64,000 bases of DNA, taken from positions 1-64,000 of the forward strand of contig JAFDYD010000018.1 in the NCBI GenBank assembly GCA_018267615.1, given 5' to 3'. How positions within the stretch are numbered: position 1 is the stretch's first letter; each line of letters starts with the position of its first letter. The translations under genes were made by a program, and so were the position numbers. Origin of the DNA: Bacteroidota bacterium (GTDB lineage Bacteria > Bacteroidota > Bacteroidia > Chitinophagales > Chitinophagaceae). The notes under the pieces were generated by a model that did no database searches, had not been told where the DNA came from, and was given only the letters and a program-made list of their open reading frames with translations. This document shows, one piece after another, positions 18,901-29,300 of this stretch.

Positions 18901-20309
18901 ATGTATATGATTTCCGGGGAGAACGAGTACGAAAAATCACAACCGCTTCTTCTCAACAAGAGGGAATTCCCCCGATGTTAAAACAACGGTTATATCTAGC
19001 CGAAGCAGAATTTTATAGAGAATATAACGCAGCCGGTATAAACCTGGAAAGGCAAACATTAAATGTAACAGACGACAAGACAAGGGTTCTCCTGACTGAA
19101 AATTTGGTTAAAGGAAATGATGGAAGTGAAAAATCATTATTGCGTTACCAACTGGGAAATCACTTGGCATCAGTAAGTCTTGAGGTAACAAAAATTGCCG
19201 GTGCATTACAAGTCATTTCTTATGAGGAATATTTTCCTTTTGGGAACACTTCATACCAGGCAAGCAATCAGCAAATAAAATCAGCGGCTAAACGGTACCG
19301 CTATATTGGGAAAGAACGGGATGAAGAAAGTGGATTTAATTATCACTCGGCACGTTATTACATCCCCTGGTTGGGCAGGTGGGCCTGCGCTGATCCATCG
19401 GGTCTCGTTGACGGACCTAACGTTTACGTGTATTCGCAGAATAGCCCCGTCTCAAAATCGGATACACGCGGCTTGCAAACGGACACGGATGAGGTGCAAA
19501 TAGACGAAGCACAACAAGCGAAGGATTGGGAGAGACTTCAAAAAACTACCTTGCCTGCGATTAGGAAACAGGCAGTGCTTGAAGATGTACAATATGCAAG
19601 GCAAAATTTATTAAACCTATTACACGAACCGTATGGCACACCGGGTCTTGAAGCCCGGCTCGACAGCGCGGTAGAAGATTTGCAAGCAGCTGACGTTATC
19701 CAGGCGGCTGAAGATCGGGCTGCAAAACGTTTGGTCGCCGAAGGCAGTCCAACCAAACCTGATGAAGTAGTAGGCAAAAAACCACCATACAACTTACTAC
19801 TGCCAGAAAAAAAATATGACACAGCGGGTCCATTTGTGGAATTACCGGAAGAAGGTGAAGGCTACCAATCATTGAAAAAAGGTGGCCGGTTTGGACGACC
19901 GGAAGTGGTCGCAGCTCTTCAAAATGTGGGTCGACTATTTCATGCAAGACATCCCGATTTAAAATTTTACATCGGCGACATTAATGACCCACGAAAAAAA
20001 TCAAAAGGCAAATCGCCGCACCGCTCTCATACTACTGGCGTAGATGTAGACATACACTATCAATACAACGATCCGAAAAAAACTAAAGGACAGTCTACCA
20101 TATATGATGAAGATTATAGCCGAGCATTGTCTCAGGAGCTCATCGACTTAATCGTAAATGAAAGCGGCACTCCTGTTGAAGCTATTTTTTCAGATGATCA
20201 ACAGTTAAGAAACACCACGCTCGTTTATGAGAAACATAAAAACGATCCAACAAATAGCTATTATCTGATTCATCATCATGATCATTTTCACGTAAGATTT
20301 CAACCTTAA
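12921..20309 (+). CDS. Fused TcB-TcC subunit of a Tc (ABC) toxin with MepA-like (M74) zinc peptidase effector
   Basis: A 2462-residue protein from ATG 12921 (a TTG two codons upstream is less likely). Order: SpvB domain (about 45-320, NAVNGTAALSIPIPIS, GLGWSLNIPSI); FG-GAP-like beta-propeller region (about 430-720, DLNGDGMADLL, DMSGDGLTDIV, DIDGSGTTDII) that in Tc toxins docks on TcA; TcB middle domain (about 740-1000); RHS/YD repeats forming the cocoon (to about 2185). The RHS core ends GRWACADPSGLVDGPNVY...SDTRGL with the autoprotease Asp residues (D2158, D2164), predicting self-cleavage near L2185. The released 277-residue C-terminus has a helical part and then an M74-like domain: SH2370TTGVDVD2377 and HDH2455FH2457VRF at the very end, matching MepA zinc/catalytic spacing. 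No signal peptide. 71 bases before the TcA gene. Confidence 0.9.
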   Translation: MNNMDDQAPYYLKKKGSNDDQNPLARKNSKPGQNSNSELSSFKIQAPTISLPKGGGGIKSIDEKFTINAVNGTAALSIPIPISSARGFSPDIRLAYNSGSGNNLFGLGWSLNIPSIRRKTEKELPRYLDASDSDTYILDGAEDLVPAYQKNEKGEFVIDNNGAFVLHEYSCTFFGTDYTVRRYIPRTEGTFSTIERWTEKTTGYIHWRIISKENITSLLGKSASSRIADPANDKNIFEWHCEFSYDDKNNCSLYEYKPENKAGLDASLLHNRNRSNGNAPFSNTYLKRIWTGIRTPYLSKGEVYPKTTDFLFETVFDYGEHDKLKIPFDEKNPWTFRSDAFSFYKPGFEIRTCRLCSRILLYHHFDELPEGNALVKSLDLHYEDNGIDGFTFLKTATLTGYTKHDDKSYTFKACPPFGFDYQPYAWNFEVKKLQGDQIEGAPVGIDNSSYQFTDLYGEGLSGILTEQGNGWFYKHNLGKGNFSPSQLVISKPSLNGLGGSLQLTDLDADGFKQIVSLQNEPRGFFEINDDNSWESFTTFDAIPNIDFNDPNTKQLDLNGDGMADLLITQDQLFKWYPSAGKKGYDLPNYISRQYDEEKGPSIIFADTTQTIFLADMSGDGLTDIVRIRNGEVNYWPNLGFGKFGAKVGMDNAPLFDHEDLFDPSLLRLADIDGSGTTDIIYLGQNKLRIWLNKQGNSFTEQPVWINPFPDINKEIKISVADLLGTGLSCICWSSPLPNGKEAPLRYIDLMSSKKPHILTRYANNLGKEVILEYTPSTKFYVDDKLAGSPWVTKLHFPVQCLSKTTTYDRIRKTRLSTEYSYHHGYYDHAEREFRGFGRVDQKDSEEIFPFIEKSTGASNNPDEKNLLQPPILIRTWFHTGAFLNEQKLLSQFSNEYFKNLSVPECQLPEPVLDPGLNLTEYRQALRACKGFMLRKEIYALDGSNESKIPYTTEQHNCVIKLLQPTGTNKYAVFISHESEGIKYNYERIPSDPRTEHKFILAIDDYGNVLESADVYYTRLSRPLAPDAIPNDAWNEQNQLRILCKMEKFTNAIEPADATDPDFTNHRVPLTAWKKSFELTGVPITPGNYFLLNDIKTAFDSAVAIDFDVATDGSPQKRLLGFDRTQYRGNDTVSILPFEKIESKALLHISLQAAFNNSIIQNILGAKISLSNCTTLLTDHLQGGYQFADGYFWISSGTKNYDAAHFYNTTEIIDSFGNKTTVDFDSKYSFYIETITDALTSTMIVKGFNYRTLSPYLIQDINENISGVRFDDLGMPVRLILMGKKGAVEGDVMDLSKVEINHAIDQPTVEFTYSITEWSSQAPTLSVDDLFQFKYIPRANFVRTDAYEVHFNTDPSKRNKKQVSYSYNDGSGKEILVKMQAEPGPALKINAGGTVTLIPDTTPNVRWIGTGRTILNNKGNPVKQYEPYYSADFVFEDETDVVQLGVTKLIHYDPVDRVVQTDFPNGTFTTSVFNPWKQINSDANDNTIDSDWYKLRTGTGALATDPQENDAALKASIHDGSPSTQFFDNLGRVVVVGEINKYVDPDTGAKVEEKYFTYTKLDIQGNKLIIKDARNNPVVQYDYNLLKQIIRQTSMDTGVRWMITDAEEKPLRKWDERNFEFSYLYDELNRPKISHINGGDGTKSLNNDFDKIIYGESIAAGVANNLRGRPAFHYDTAGRIEFKIYDFKANILSSNRRFCTDYVKEVDWSGTALDAKLDLETFFESTNYDALNRITDKTTADGSVTSYLYNESGLLKSIGVLQNGTTIPAVKNIRYDAKGQRLSITNGSDVTTNYAYDSETFRLTRLTSQPLSSDTLQDLLYTYDPSGNITCVRDEIQPVIFYKNQKVELKNLYDYDSLYRIIMATGREHDVPINSDGNDNWNDQSYFQPVNSPNNMQLRNYKQTYHYDFVGNVSSVQHNKGQASAWLRTYTYPANSNRLTGTQIGALNYSYTPHPKHGYIMKMPHLSLMDWNFLEQLKATAQQAVNTGTPMTTYYVYDFRGERVRKITTASSQQEGIPPMLKQRLYLAEAEFYREYNAAGINLERQTLNVTDDKTRVLLTENLVKGNDGSEKSLLRYQLGNHLASVSLEVTKIAGALQVISYEEYFPFGNTSYQASNQQIKSAAKRYRYIGKERDEESGFNYHSARYYIPWLGRWACADPSGLVDGPNVYVYSQNSPVSKSDTRGLQTDTDEVQIDEAQQAKDWERLQKTTLPAIRKQAVLEDVQYARQNLLNLLHEPYGTPGLEARLDSAVEDLQAADVIQAAEDRAAKRLVAEGSPTKPDEVVGKKPPYNLLLPEKKYDTAGPFVELPEEGEGYQSLKKGGRFGRPEVVAALQNVGRLFHARHPDLKFYIGDINDPRKKSKGKSPHRSHTTGVDVDIHYQYNDPKKTKGQSTIYDEDYSRALSQELIDLIVNESGTPVEAIFSDDQQLRNTTLVYEKHKNDPTNSYYLIHHHDHFHVRFQP

Positions 20310-20380
20310 CCAATTGATATAATCAACGCAAATAACAATCGCAAGCAAAAATTTGAACTTTCAATTAAAAAAACCAGGCC

Positions 20381-23300
20381 ATGCCAAGTAAAATAAATAT
20401 CACCGGTTACCTGCTAGACAAAAACTCGAATTCACCAGTTCCAGGATTAAAAATTGAAGCATGGGATAAAGATCTTGTCTTTGATGATTTTGTAGGAAGC
20501 GATTTTACGGATCCGTATGGCAAGTTCAAAATCAGTTTTACGGAAAAATATTTCAGGGAACTTTTTTTTGACAGGAGGCCCGACTTATATTTTAAAATTT
20601 ACATGGGTGAAGAGCTTATTGCAAGTACCGAAGACGACGTGCTTTGGAACATCGACGGTGATCAACAAGATGTTATTATCACAATCGATTTACCGGCCGA
20701 TGATGGCCGTGCAACAAATATAAAAATTTCATTTAGCGGCTCCGTAAAACATCAAACAGGAAACCCAATTCCGAATATTGGTGTTGCAGTGGTTGAAAAA
20801 AATCTACGGAAAGATGAAACGTTGAAAAAAAGTAAAACAGATAAGAATGGAAACTATTCCATTAATATTGATGGGAAAAATCAGTCAGTGTATGCGGTGC
20901 AAGTCATTGTTGGCAAAGGAGAAATCCTGGCAGATTCTGGAAATATTTACAACGCTGCGAAATCCAATACAATCGATCTTGTTGTTTCAAGTGAAGATTA
21001 CAGGGGAGATTCCATTTTTTTACAGTTAAGCAAAACGTTGGCCCGCTATAAAAAAATACTCGATGATGCCAGTTCAAAAAATCCATTGACAGCAAATGAT
21101 GTTTTGGTTATCGCCTACCAGCAAAAAATAAATCCTTTGTACGTTTGGTATTGGCTTCATGCGAATGAACTGGAGCAAACGACAAAAGTAAATGCAGAAG
21201 TTTTTTTTGGATGGTTTCAACAAGGGCTGCCCACAGATCTCGATGCATTGTTACCGAAGAACGCGGACCTGCTGAAAAAATCAATACAGCAGGCGGCGGA
21301 CCAAAATTTCATAACTCAATCATGGTCCGCAAATGCAGACACCGCGATCACAGATTGGAATAAATATAAAGTGCAAAAAGCGCTTGGCAAAAGCGAAGAT
21401 AAATCCAATCCATCTTTAGGCGACATACTGTCTTCATCAATCACTGATCCCGAAGTGTTGGAAAAATTTTTGAACAACTATGCTTCATCAACAGGTACAA
21501 CTGAAGAATTTTGGAAAAATCTTGACGAAGCGATCGGTGAAAAAAATGCGTCAAAAGACATACAGCTCGCATTACAATTAACCGTGCTGACCGGTAATCA
21601 ACCCGTGTTGACGCAGTCGCTTATCAATGACAGTAAGCAATCGACAAGCGCAAACCCAATCGAAACCTTTGCAGCAAAGGATGCTGACGACTGGACTGAG
21701 TATATCAATCGCCTATCGAAAGAAAATAACAAATCGATTGTTCCGGAATTTATCAAAGGAGATAATGAAGCCGACCGTGTTTTTCAGTATGCCAATACCA
21801 TGGCGAGTTCACTTGAATCTGCATTCCCCACTCCGGCGTTTTTTGGCAGACTGCATAAAGAACCTGATAATGGCGCACCATTTTCTGCCACAAAAAAAGA
21901 TCTGGGTGTCTTCATTCAAAATAATCCTGACTTCGATTTCAAAACATCGAACATATATTCTCCCGTCAATGCACAACCGAATTTTAATTATGCTAATGTG
22001 GGAGATAAAACGGCATTGATTAGCGACCTGAAATCTGTTCAACGCCTGATGTCATACACGCCAAGTTACAGCGCCATCAATACACTTAAAAGATCCGGGC
22101 TGGATGCTGCTCACAAGATTTTGCAGGTGCCAAAAGAAAAATTCGTAAAGGATCACACAAATACATTTGGTTCATCAACAAAAGCGCTGAATATTTATTA
22201 CCAGGCTGAAAAAAACTTTTTGAGTTCGGCGGCTGTCTGGGCCAACTGGCATCCGCACCTGCATTCAACTGCGGTAACACCAACGGGCCCGGACCTGACA
22301 ACACTATTTGGAAGTGAAGAAGCGTGCGAATGTGAAGATTGCACTTCTGTTTTCGGCGCAGCCGCTTACTTCGCGGATTGCATGCATTTTATTTATAGCC
22401 AGCCTGCGATCTATAATGAACTTGTCAGAAGAAGACCAGATCTTCCGTTTGTAAAACTCAGTTGTGAAAACGCAAATACACCTTTGCCGTACGTGGATCT
22501 CGTCATTGAATTACTCGAAAAATTTGTTCTCTCGCACAAAGCTGTTCCAAAAATAATTCCGGATGATACTTATCAAACAACATGGCAGGCGGAAGAACTC
22601 GCAGCAAATCCGCAATACCTCGATTACGATGCCTATGCTGAATTATTAAAAGCTGTATATACGAATGAACTGCCGTTTAATTTTCCATTAAAAGAAACAA
22701 GAGTATATCTTCGTCACCTTGGTATACAGAGACATTTGCTAATGTCAACTTTTTATGGAGGAACACCATCGGCCAGTTTTGATGAATTTATTATTTGTCT
22801 CGAACGTTTAGGAATATCCCCGGAAGAAGGAAAAATTTTAACTGGTGAAACCTCTGGTGATGGAACAGCAAGCAATGGTACATGGAATTTCTATGGATTT
22901 GATACATCAACGGGATATAAAGCGCTTACTGATCCTGCGGATTCAACAAAACAAATCACAGCCGGAACATGGGTGGACGCGTTGTCTTCCCGCATAGATA
23001 TTTTCTTGCAACAAACCGGACTTGTTTATAAAGATCTTCTTTCATTGTTGCTTTGTGATTTCATAAATCCATTTACCACCGCACCGCAAAGAAAAATATC
23101 CATTGTGGCCATGGCTACGGATGCAAGCAGTAACCCGGTGCCTGTCGACACTTGCGAATTGGATCTTCTTATGTTGAACGGCCTTCTTGAAGCCGACCTT
23201 ACAAAAATTCATCGATTCCTGCGGCTTTGGAAAAGGTTGGGTTGGACGATGTTTCAACTTGACAAAGCACTAAAAACTTTTGGCATCACTGATTTCAATA

Positions 23301-26300
23301 ATAGTTCCTCACCCGCAAATATTGCTAATGCAAAAGCATCACTAAAGAAAATCTTCCAGGCAGCCTTCATTCAAAATAATTTTCAAATTTCAGTCGAAGA
23401 ATCATTGGCATTTTGGGGAGATATAGACACTTCATTAAACTATATTGATTTTTTCAAAGACAATTATCCCGTCATTCCTTCGCTATATGAAAAACTTTTC
23501 CGCAGCAAACTTGTGTTGAATCCAATTGACCCGGTATTTACTGCCGATGCCACCGGCCTCACCGGAGTCATAGACGGGCATACGGCGACTTTGTTTGCAG
23601 CGGCTGAAATCAGCGATACGGATTATGGATACCTGTTAAAAGACACGAGCATCATCCCGAATAATAACCTCACTATAGGAAATCTCTCATCTGTTTTTCG
23701 ACATAGCCTTTTAGCGAGGAAATTGAACCTTTCCATCAAAGATTATCTTTCGTTGAAAGCATTGCTTGGAATCGCAAATCCGTTTGCTGACCCGGTCACT
23801 ACTTTCACCTTTATTACAAAGGCAAATACCGTCGCGGATTCCGGATTTACCATTGACGAATTAAATTATTTACTGCGTGATGTTTATTTGGATGAAACAC
23901 AAGTGGCGCCTGTGGATGATGCAATCGGCGTATTTCTTTCAAATCTTCGCGCTGCATTGCGTGCGATTAAAAACCTTACTCCTGACAAGCAAAAAAATAC
24001 TATCGTTCAAAAATTTTCCGAGGAATTAAAAATTACGACGAATGCTGCCACGCTGCTGTTGCAAACATATTTAAAAGGCATAACGAACGCTGCAAATCCA
24101 ATGGTCGAGGAATTTTGGTCGAATGATTTTGAGACATCGCCGTTTCTTCAAACCTATAAAGACATTACTGACCCTAGCAAAGAAGCGGAACCTGAGTTTG
24201 TTAAGTCTGCAGATGGCTTGCCACTTCATATTGTAGTCGCGAGTTTATTTAGTGGATATCGAAAGATGGATAAGGTTGCGCGCTTCATCAATCGCCTTAC
24301 GTTATCAGATGCCGAACTTGAAATAGTTCTGAAAAATGCAGGGTTGATGCAATGCACGGATTTAGTGAATTTGCCATTGACAGCCGTTGCCGGAAACTTT
24401 GATGCATTTGATGTATTGTCGCGCACGTTTCAGTCGCGCGATATACTTCCGGCAGGCGTTCCCGGGTTTGCAGACATCCTTCAAATTGCTATCAATGCGA
24501 GCGCCGCTCCTGTTGCGGCAGACAAACAGGCATGGATAGACGCTATTAACCAGCGAACAAATTGGGGAGCAGATTTGATACAGGCACTAACGGGAACGAG
24601 CACGCTAACGGATTTAGGATTGTTAAAATATAAATTTCCGCAGGACTTTTGCAATGGAGGAATTATACTTGAATTGAAAAAATGCGTTAACACCGTCAAT
24701 AAGATCGGGTTAAAAATTGATGTTATTGCCAGTGCGGTGGCCGAAAACCTGACCAGTGTCGTTTCACAGGCGGTGAAAAATGCAGCGAAAGCAAAATACG
24801 ATGAAGCCAAATGGCTGAAGATTGCAAAGCCTTTGCGAGACGATCTTAGGGAAAAACAAAGAAAGGCGTTGGTCGCTTTTGTGGTAACGCATAGTTTGTT
24901 CAATCCGGCGACAAACAATTTTGAACGATGGAAAGATAGTGCGGAACTGTACCAGTATCTGCTGATGGACGTGGAAATGAAACCCATTAATGTCACTTCA
25001 CGCATCAAGCAGGCCATTTGTAGTGTACAGCTTTTTATTGACCGTGTCCTTATGAATCTCGAATATGCGGATAGCAATCCAACGCCTCCGGCGGCACCAT
25101 TACAACTTTCTGCCGACAGAGTAAAAGAATGGAACACCTGGCGAAAAGTGTACCGGATATGGGAAGCCGACAGAAGAATATTTTTATACCCGGAAAATTG
25201 GATCGATGAAACATTAAGAGATAATAAATCACCCATCTTCACCAACCTGGAAACGTTGCTGCAGCAGAATGAACTTACCGAGGAAAATATTGAATTTGCA
25301 TTTAGCGATTACCTGGAAAAACTAGATGAAGTTTCCCGGCTTGAAGTAGTGGGTCTTTTTTACGAAGATGAAGCCGCCACGTCTGACGAAGTAGCTATCG
25401 ATAGAATGCACGTGATTGCGAGGACATACGCGAATCCGCAAAAATATTTTTATCGTTATTTAGAATTTGCCACAACGGATCAGCGATATTGGACACCGTG
25501 GCAACGATTGGAAATAGATGTGGATGGAGATCACCTGGTACCGTTGATCTATAACCGAAGATTGTGTTTATTCTGGTTATTCTTCACACAACAATCAGAG
25601 CCGCAGGGACCGCAAAATCCAAGCGCCGGGCTGGTATCAGAAGCACCGACGTTTTGGAAAATACAAATTGCCTGGAGTGAATTTAAAAATGGAAAATGGA
25701 ACCCGAAGAAGGTATCAAAAAATTATATTGAATCCGTGCATATTGCAGATAGGCCGGCAGCCACCGACGTAAGTCAAGTACTTGCTGTAAATGAGTTGAA
25801 TAATTTAAAAGCAGAATTGCGCATGTTTGGATTGCCAAAAGCCGATGGAACATTGGATATGATTTTGGAACTCACTAATTACACTTTTGCTTCCAATAAA
25901 TTTGCGGCTTTTCTATTTAATGACACAACGAATGATCCTTCTGTGACATACGTGTACTCATATAACCACACTCACACCACAGCCGAATCGACTACCGACC
26001 AAAACATGATGCTTGTATATAACTACACGGATCCATCTGAGCCGTTGTATCTGACAAATCCGATAAGCGGAGACGAAATTCCAATTCTGGATCATTGCAA
26101 GCAAAATGCATTTAAGGTTGTGTTGCCCGCATGCGAAACAAATCCATTCTCCGAACATTTCTTTTTCCAGGATGGACGCAATACATTTTATGTTGAGCAC
26201 ACCGGGTCAAATGATGAGATTGTGTTTTATCCGGGAGGAATCGATATTTCCGTTCTTGGATCTTATTTAAAGGGACTTTACGGTTTAGATGATACAGTAA

Positions 26301-29300
26301 CAGTAAAGATTCCACCTAAAGGCGACCCTGAAACGTATTTCACTGCATTAAGAAATTCCGATTTGGGTACCGTAGCGAATTTAAATTACAGTGGCGCTAT
26401 GTTCGAGAATTTAAATTACAATGTCGCGGATGCCGAAGGCCTTTCTCAAAACTTTGGTTTTTTAAACTACGGTGCAGCATTTGTCCCGCACGAAGGACCA
26501 CTGCCTCCGGCACCACCACCCGGCAATGATTATAGAATTGGTATAGACAATTATTATAAAACGCGTCTCAAGGATCGGTTTTTATTTACTTGTTTTTATC
26601 ATCCCTACGTTCGCACATTCATACACGCCATCAATAAAAATGGTATTGATGGTTTGTTGAAACGACCTATCGAATCACAAAGCATGGTCATTGATTTTAA
26701 AAACAACTACTCTCCGACTTACACTGTGCGTCATCCTTATCCTGACGGGTCCGTTGAATTTGGTTATGACCAGGCATATTCGCAATACAACTGGGAATTA
26801 TTTTTTCATGCACCGATGCTGATTGCAACCAAGTTGAGCGCAGATCAGCAGTTTGAAAAGGCAAGGACCTGGTATCATTATATATTCAATCCAACGAACA
26901 ACGAATCCGGAAATAAAGAACGATTCTGGCAATTCAGACCTTTCTATGATGAAACCGTAAAAGGTTTGCAAACATTGACCGACCTGCTCAATGATGCCGC
27001 AGAATTGCAGCAACAAATTGATACTTGGAAGGCCAACCCTTTCAATCCGCATGCTATCGCACGCATGCGCCTCAACGCGTATATGAAGTATGTTGTGATG
27101 AGTTATATTGATAATTTAATCAATTGGGGTGATCAACTATTTAGAAGAGATACTATAGAGGCGATAAATGAAGCGACAAATCTTTATATACTGGCCGGAC
27201 AAATTCTTGGAAACAGACCGCAAGATATTCCACCGAGAGCAAAACATGCCGATACAACTTTCGATGCATTAAAAAGTACGCTGAATGATTTTACATTGGC
27301 GCTTGTTGATATTGAAACGTTCATTTCTCCATCGATATCGCCAACTTCTTCGGGAGGAACAGGTGCCGGAACCGGGCTTGGTCAAATGTTTGATTTCTGC
27401 GTGCCGAGAAATGAAAATTTACTTTCCTATTGGGATAGAGTTGCAGACAGGTTATTCAAAATTCGGAACAGTATGAATATCGAAGGTTTGGTTCGCACGC
27501 TTCCGCTTTATGAACCACCGATTGATCCGGCGCTGTTGGTGCGCGCCGCCGCGGCTGGGATCGATCTGAGCAGTATACTTAGCGACATCGCCGCAACATT
27601 GCCAAATTATCGCTTTACTTATATGCTTCAAAAAGCAAACGAACTTGTTGCAGATGTCAAAAGTTTGGGAAGTTCCTTGTTGCAAGCGCTCGAAAAAAGA
27701 GATGCGGAACAACTTGCATTGTTGCGATCGACGCAAGAACAAAAAGTATTAGCTGCAACGCTTGTCGTAAAATCGAAACAGGTTGATGATGCCAAGGCTT
27801 CATTAGACAGCGTAAATAAATCTTTAGAAAATGCATCGAACCGGTTTAATTATTATAGTAACCGGCCGTTTACAAATACTTCTGAAAAGGGCCATCTCGC
27901 ATCGATGCAATTAGGCACTGTTCTCGCCAGCGCGCAGGGCGGAATTAATTTGATTGCAGGAGTATTGTCACTGATTCCAAATTTAAAAGTGGGCGTACCT
28001 TTTTCGATCGGCGCCACATTCGGTGGAGACAATCTCGCGGCATTACTCAGGGCAACCAGCGAATATCTCGGCATCATTGCAGGTATCAATAGCGCTCAAG
28101 GTGCGATGATGTCAACACTTGGCGGTTACCAACGACGCCAGGATGATTGGCAGTTCCAGGCGAAAACCGCGTCGATTGATATCGAACAATTAACCAAACA
28201 AGTTCTTTCCTCCAGCATCAAGCTCGACATTGCAACAAAAGAATTGGAAAATCAACAACTAGCTATTGAAAATGCATCTGAGACGGACGAATTTATGAGA
28301 AGGAAATTTACAAACCAGAATTTGTATGACTGGATGGTTGGACAAATTGCTTCTGTGTATTTCCAAAGTTATCAGCTTGCGTACGATCTTGCAAAGAAGG
28401 CAGAACAATGTTATCATTATGAATTGGCGGAGCCGAATAAAACGACGTTCGTTCAATTTGGTTATTGGGACAGTTTGAAAAAAGGTTTGCTCAGCGCAGA
28501 AAAACTCCAGTATGATTTACGTAGAATGGAGGCTGCATACGTCAACAACAATACAAGAGAATTCGAACTTACAAAACATATTTCCTTGTTGTTGCTTGAT
28601 CCGATTGCCCTGCTTGACTTAAAGCGAGATGGCATATGTTCATTCGTTATTCCGGAAGCACTGTTTGATCTTGATTATAACGGTCATGGATATCGCAAAA
28701 TAAAATCGATTTCAATATCGATCCCATGCGTTGCTGGTCCATACACAACAATTAATTGCACGCTTACCTTATTGAATCATACTATTCGCACGGCCCCAGA
28801 TCAACCACTTACCGGCGCTTTCATATCCCCATCTATCAATGCCATTAAGATTGCTACAAGTAGCGGGCAAAACGATAACGGGATGTTCGAATTAAATTTT
28901 CGCGATGAGCGTTATCTTCCTTTCGAAGGGTGTGGCGTTGCTACTAACTGGCAAATGGAATTAACAAAAGAGCCAAAGCTTCGAATGATCGATTATGATT
29001 CTATTTCCGATGTTGTGGTGCATGTGCGATACACCGCACGTGATTTTTCAGGGCAGCAAAGTGAAGTCGGAGGAACTACATACGAAGATCATGTAACGCA
29101 AACATTGCTTGCGGATATTAAGGCCGGAACATTGTCCACCAGTGCAGTGCTCAGCAGACCATTCAGTTTGAAACATGAGTTTCCTTCGGAATATTATAGA
29201 ATGTTTCACCCGTCTGTAGGTACTGATCAAACGATGCAGTTCGAAGTGGCGCGAGAAAGCTTTCCATTCTTTGCACAGGATCCAGCGATAAAAATCGGTA

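Noticed and set aside
12921..20309. Reading the RHS protein as a T6SS/contact-dependent Rhs toxin
   Set aside because: The N-terminus is an SpvB/TcB region with propeller repeats and not a PAAR or VgrG-linked domain, and a TcA gene follows directly.
24481..25245. 254-codon minus-strand ORF inside the TcA gene
   Set aside because: It is antisense to a region with clear TcA homology, is Ser-rich and low in family-like motifs, and is a typical shadow frame.
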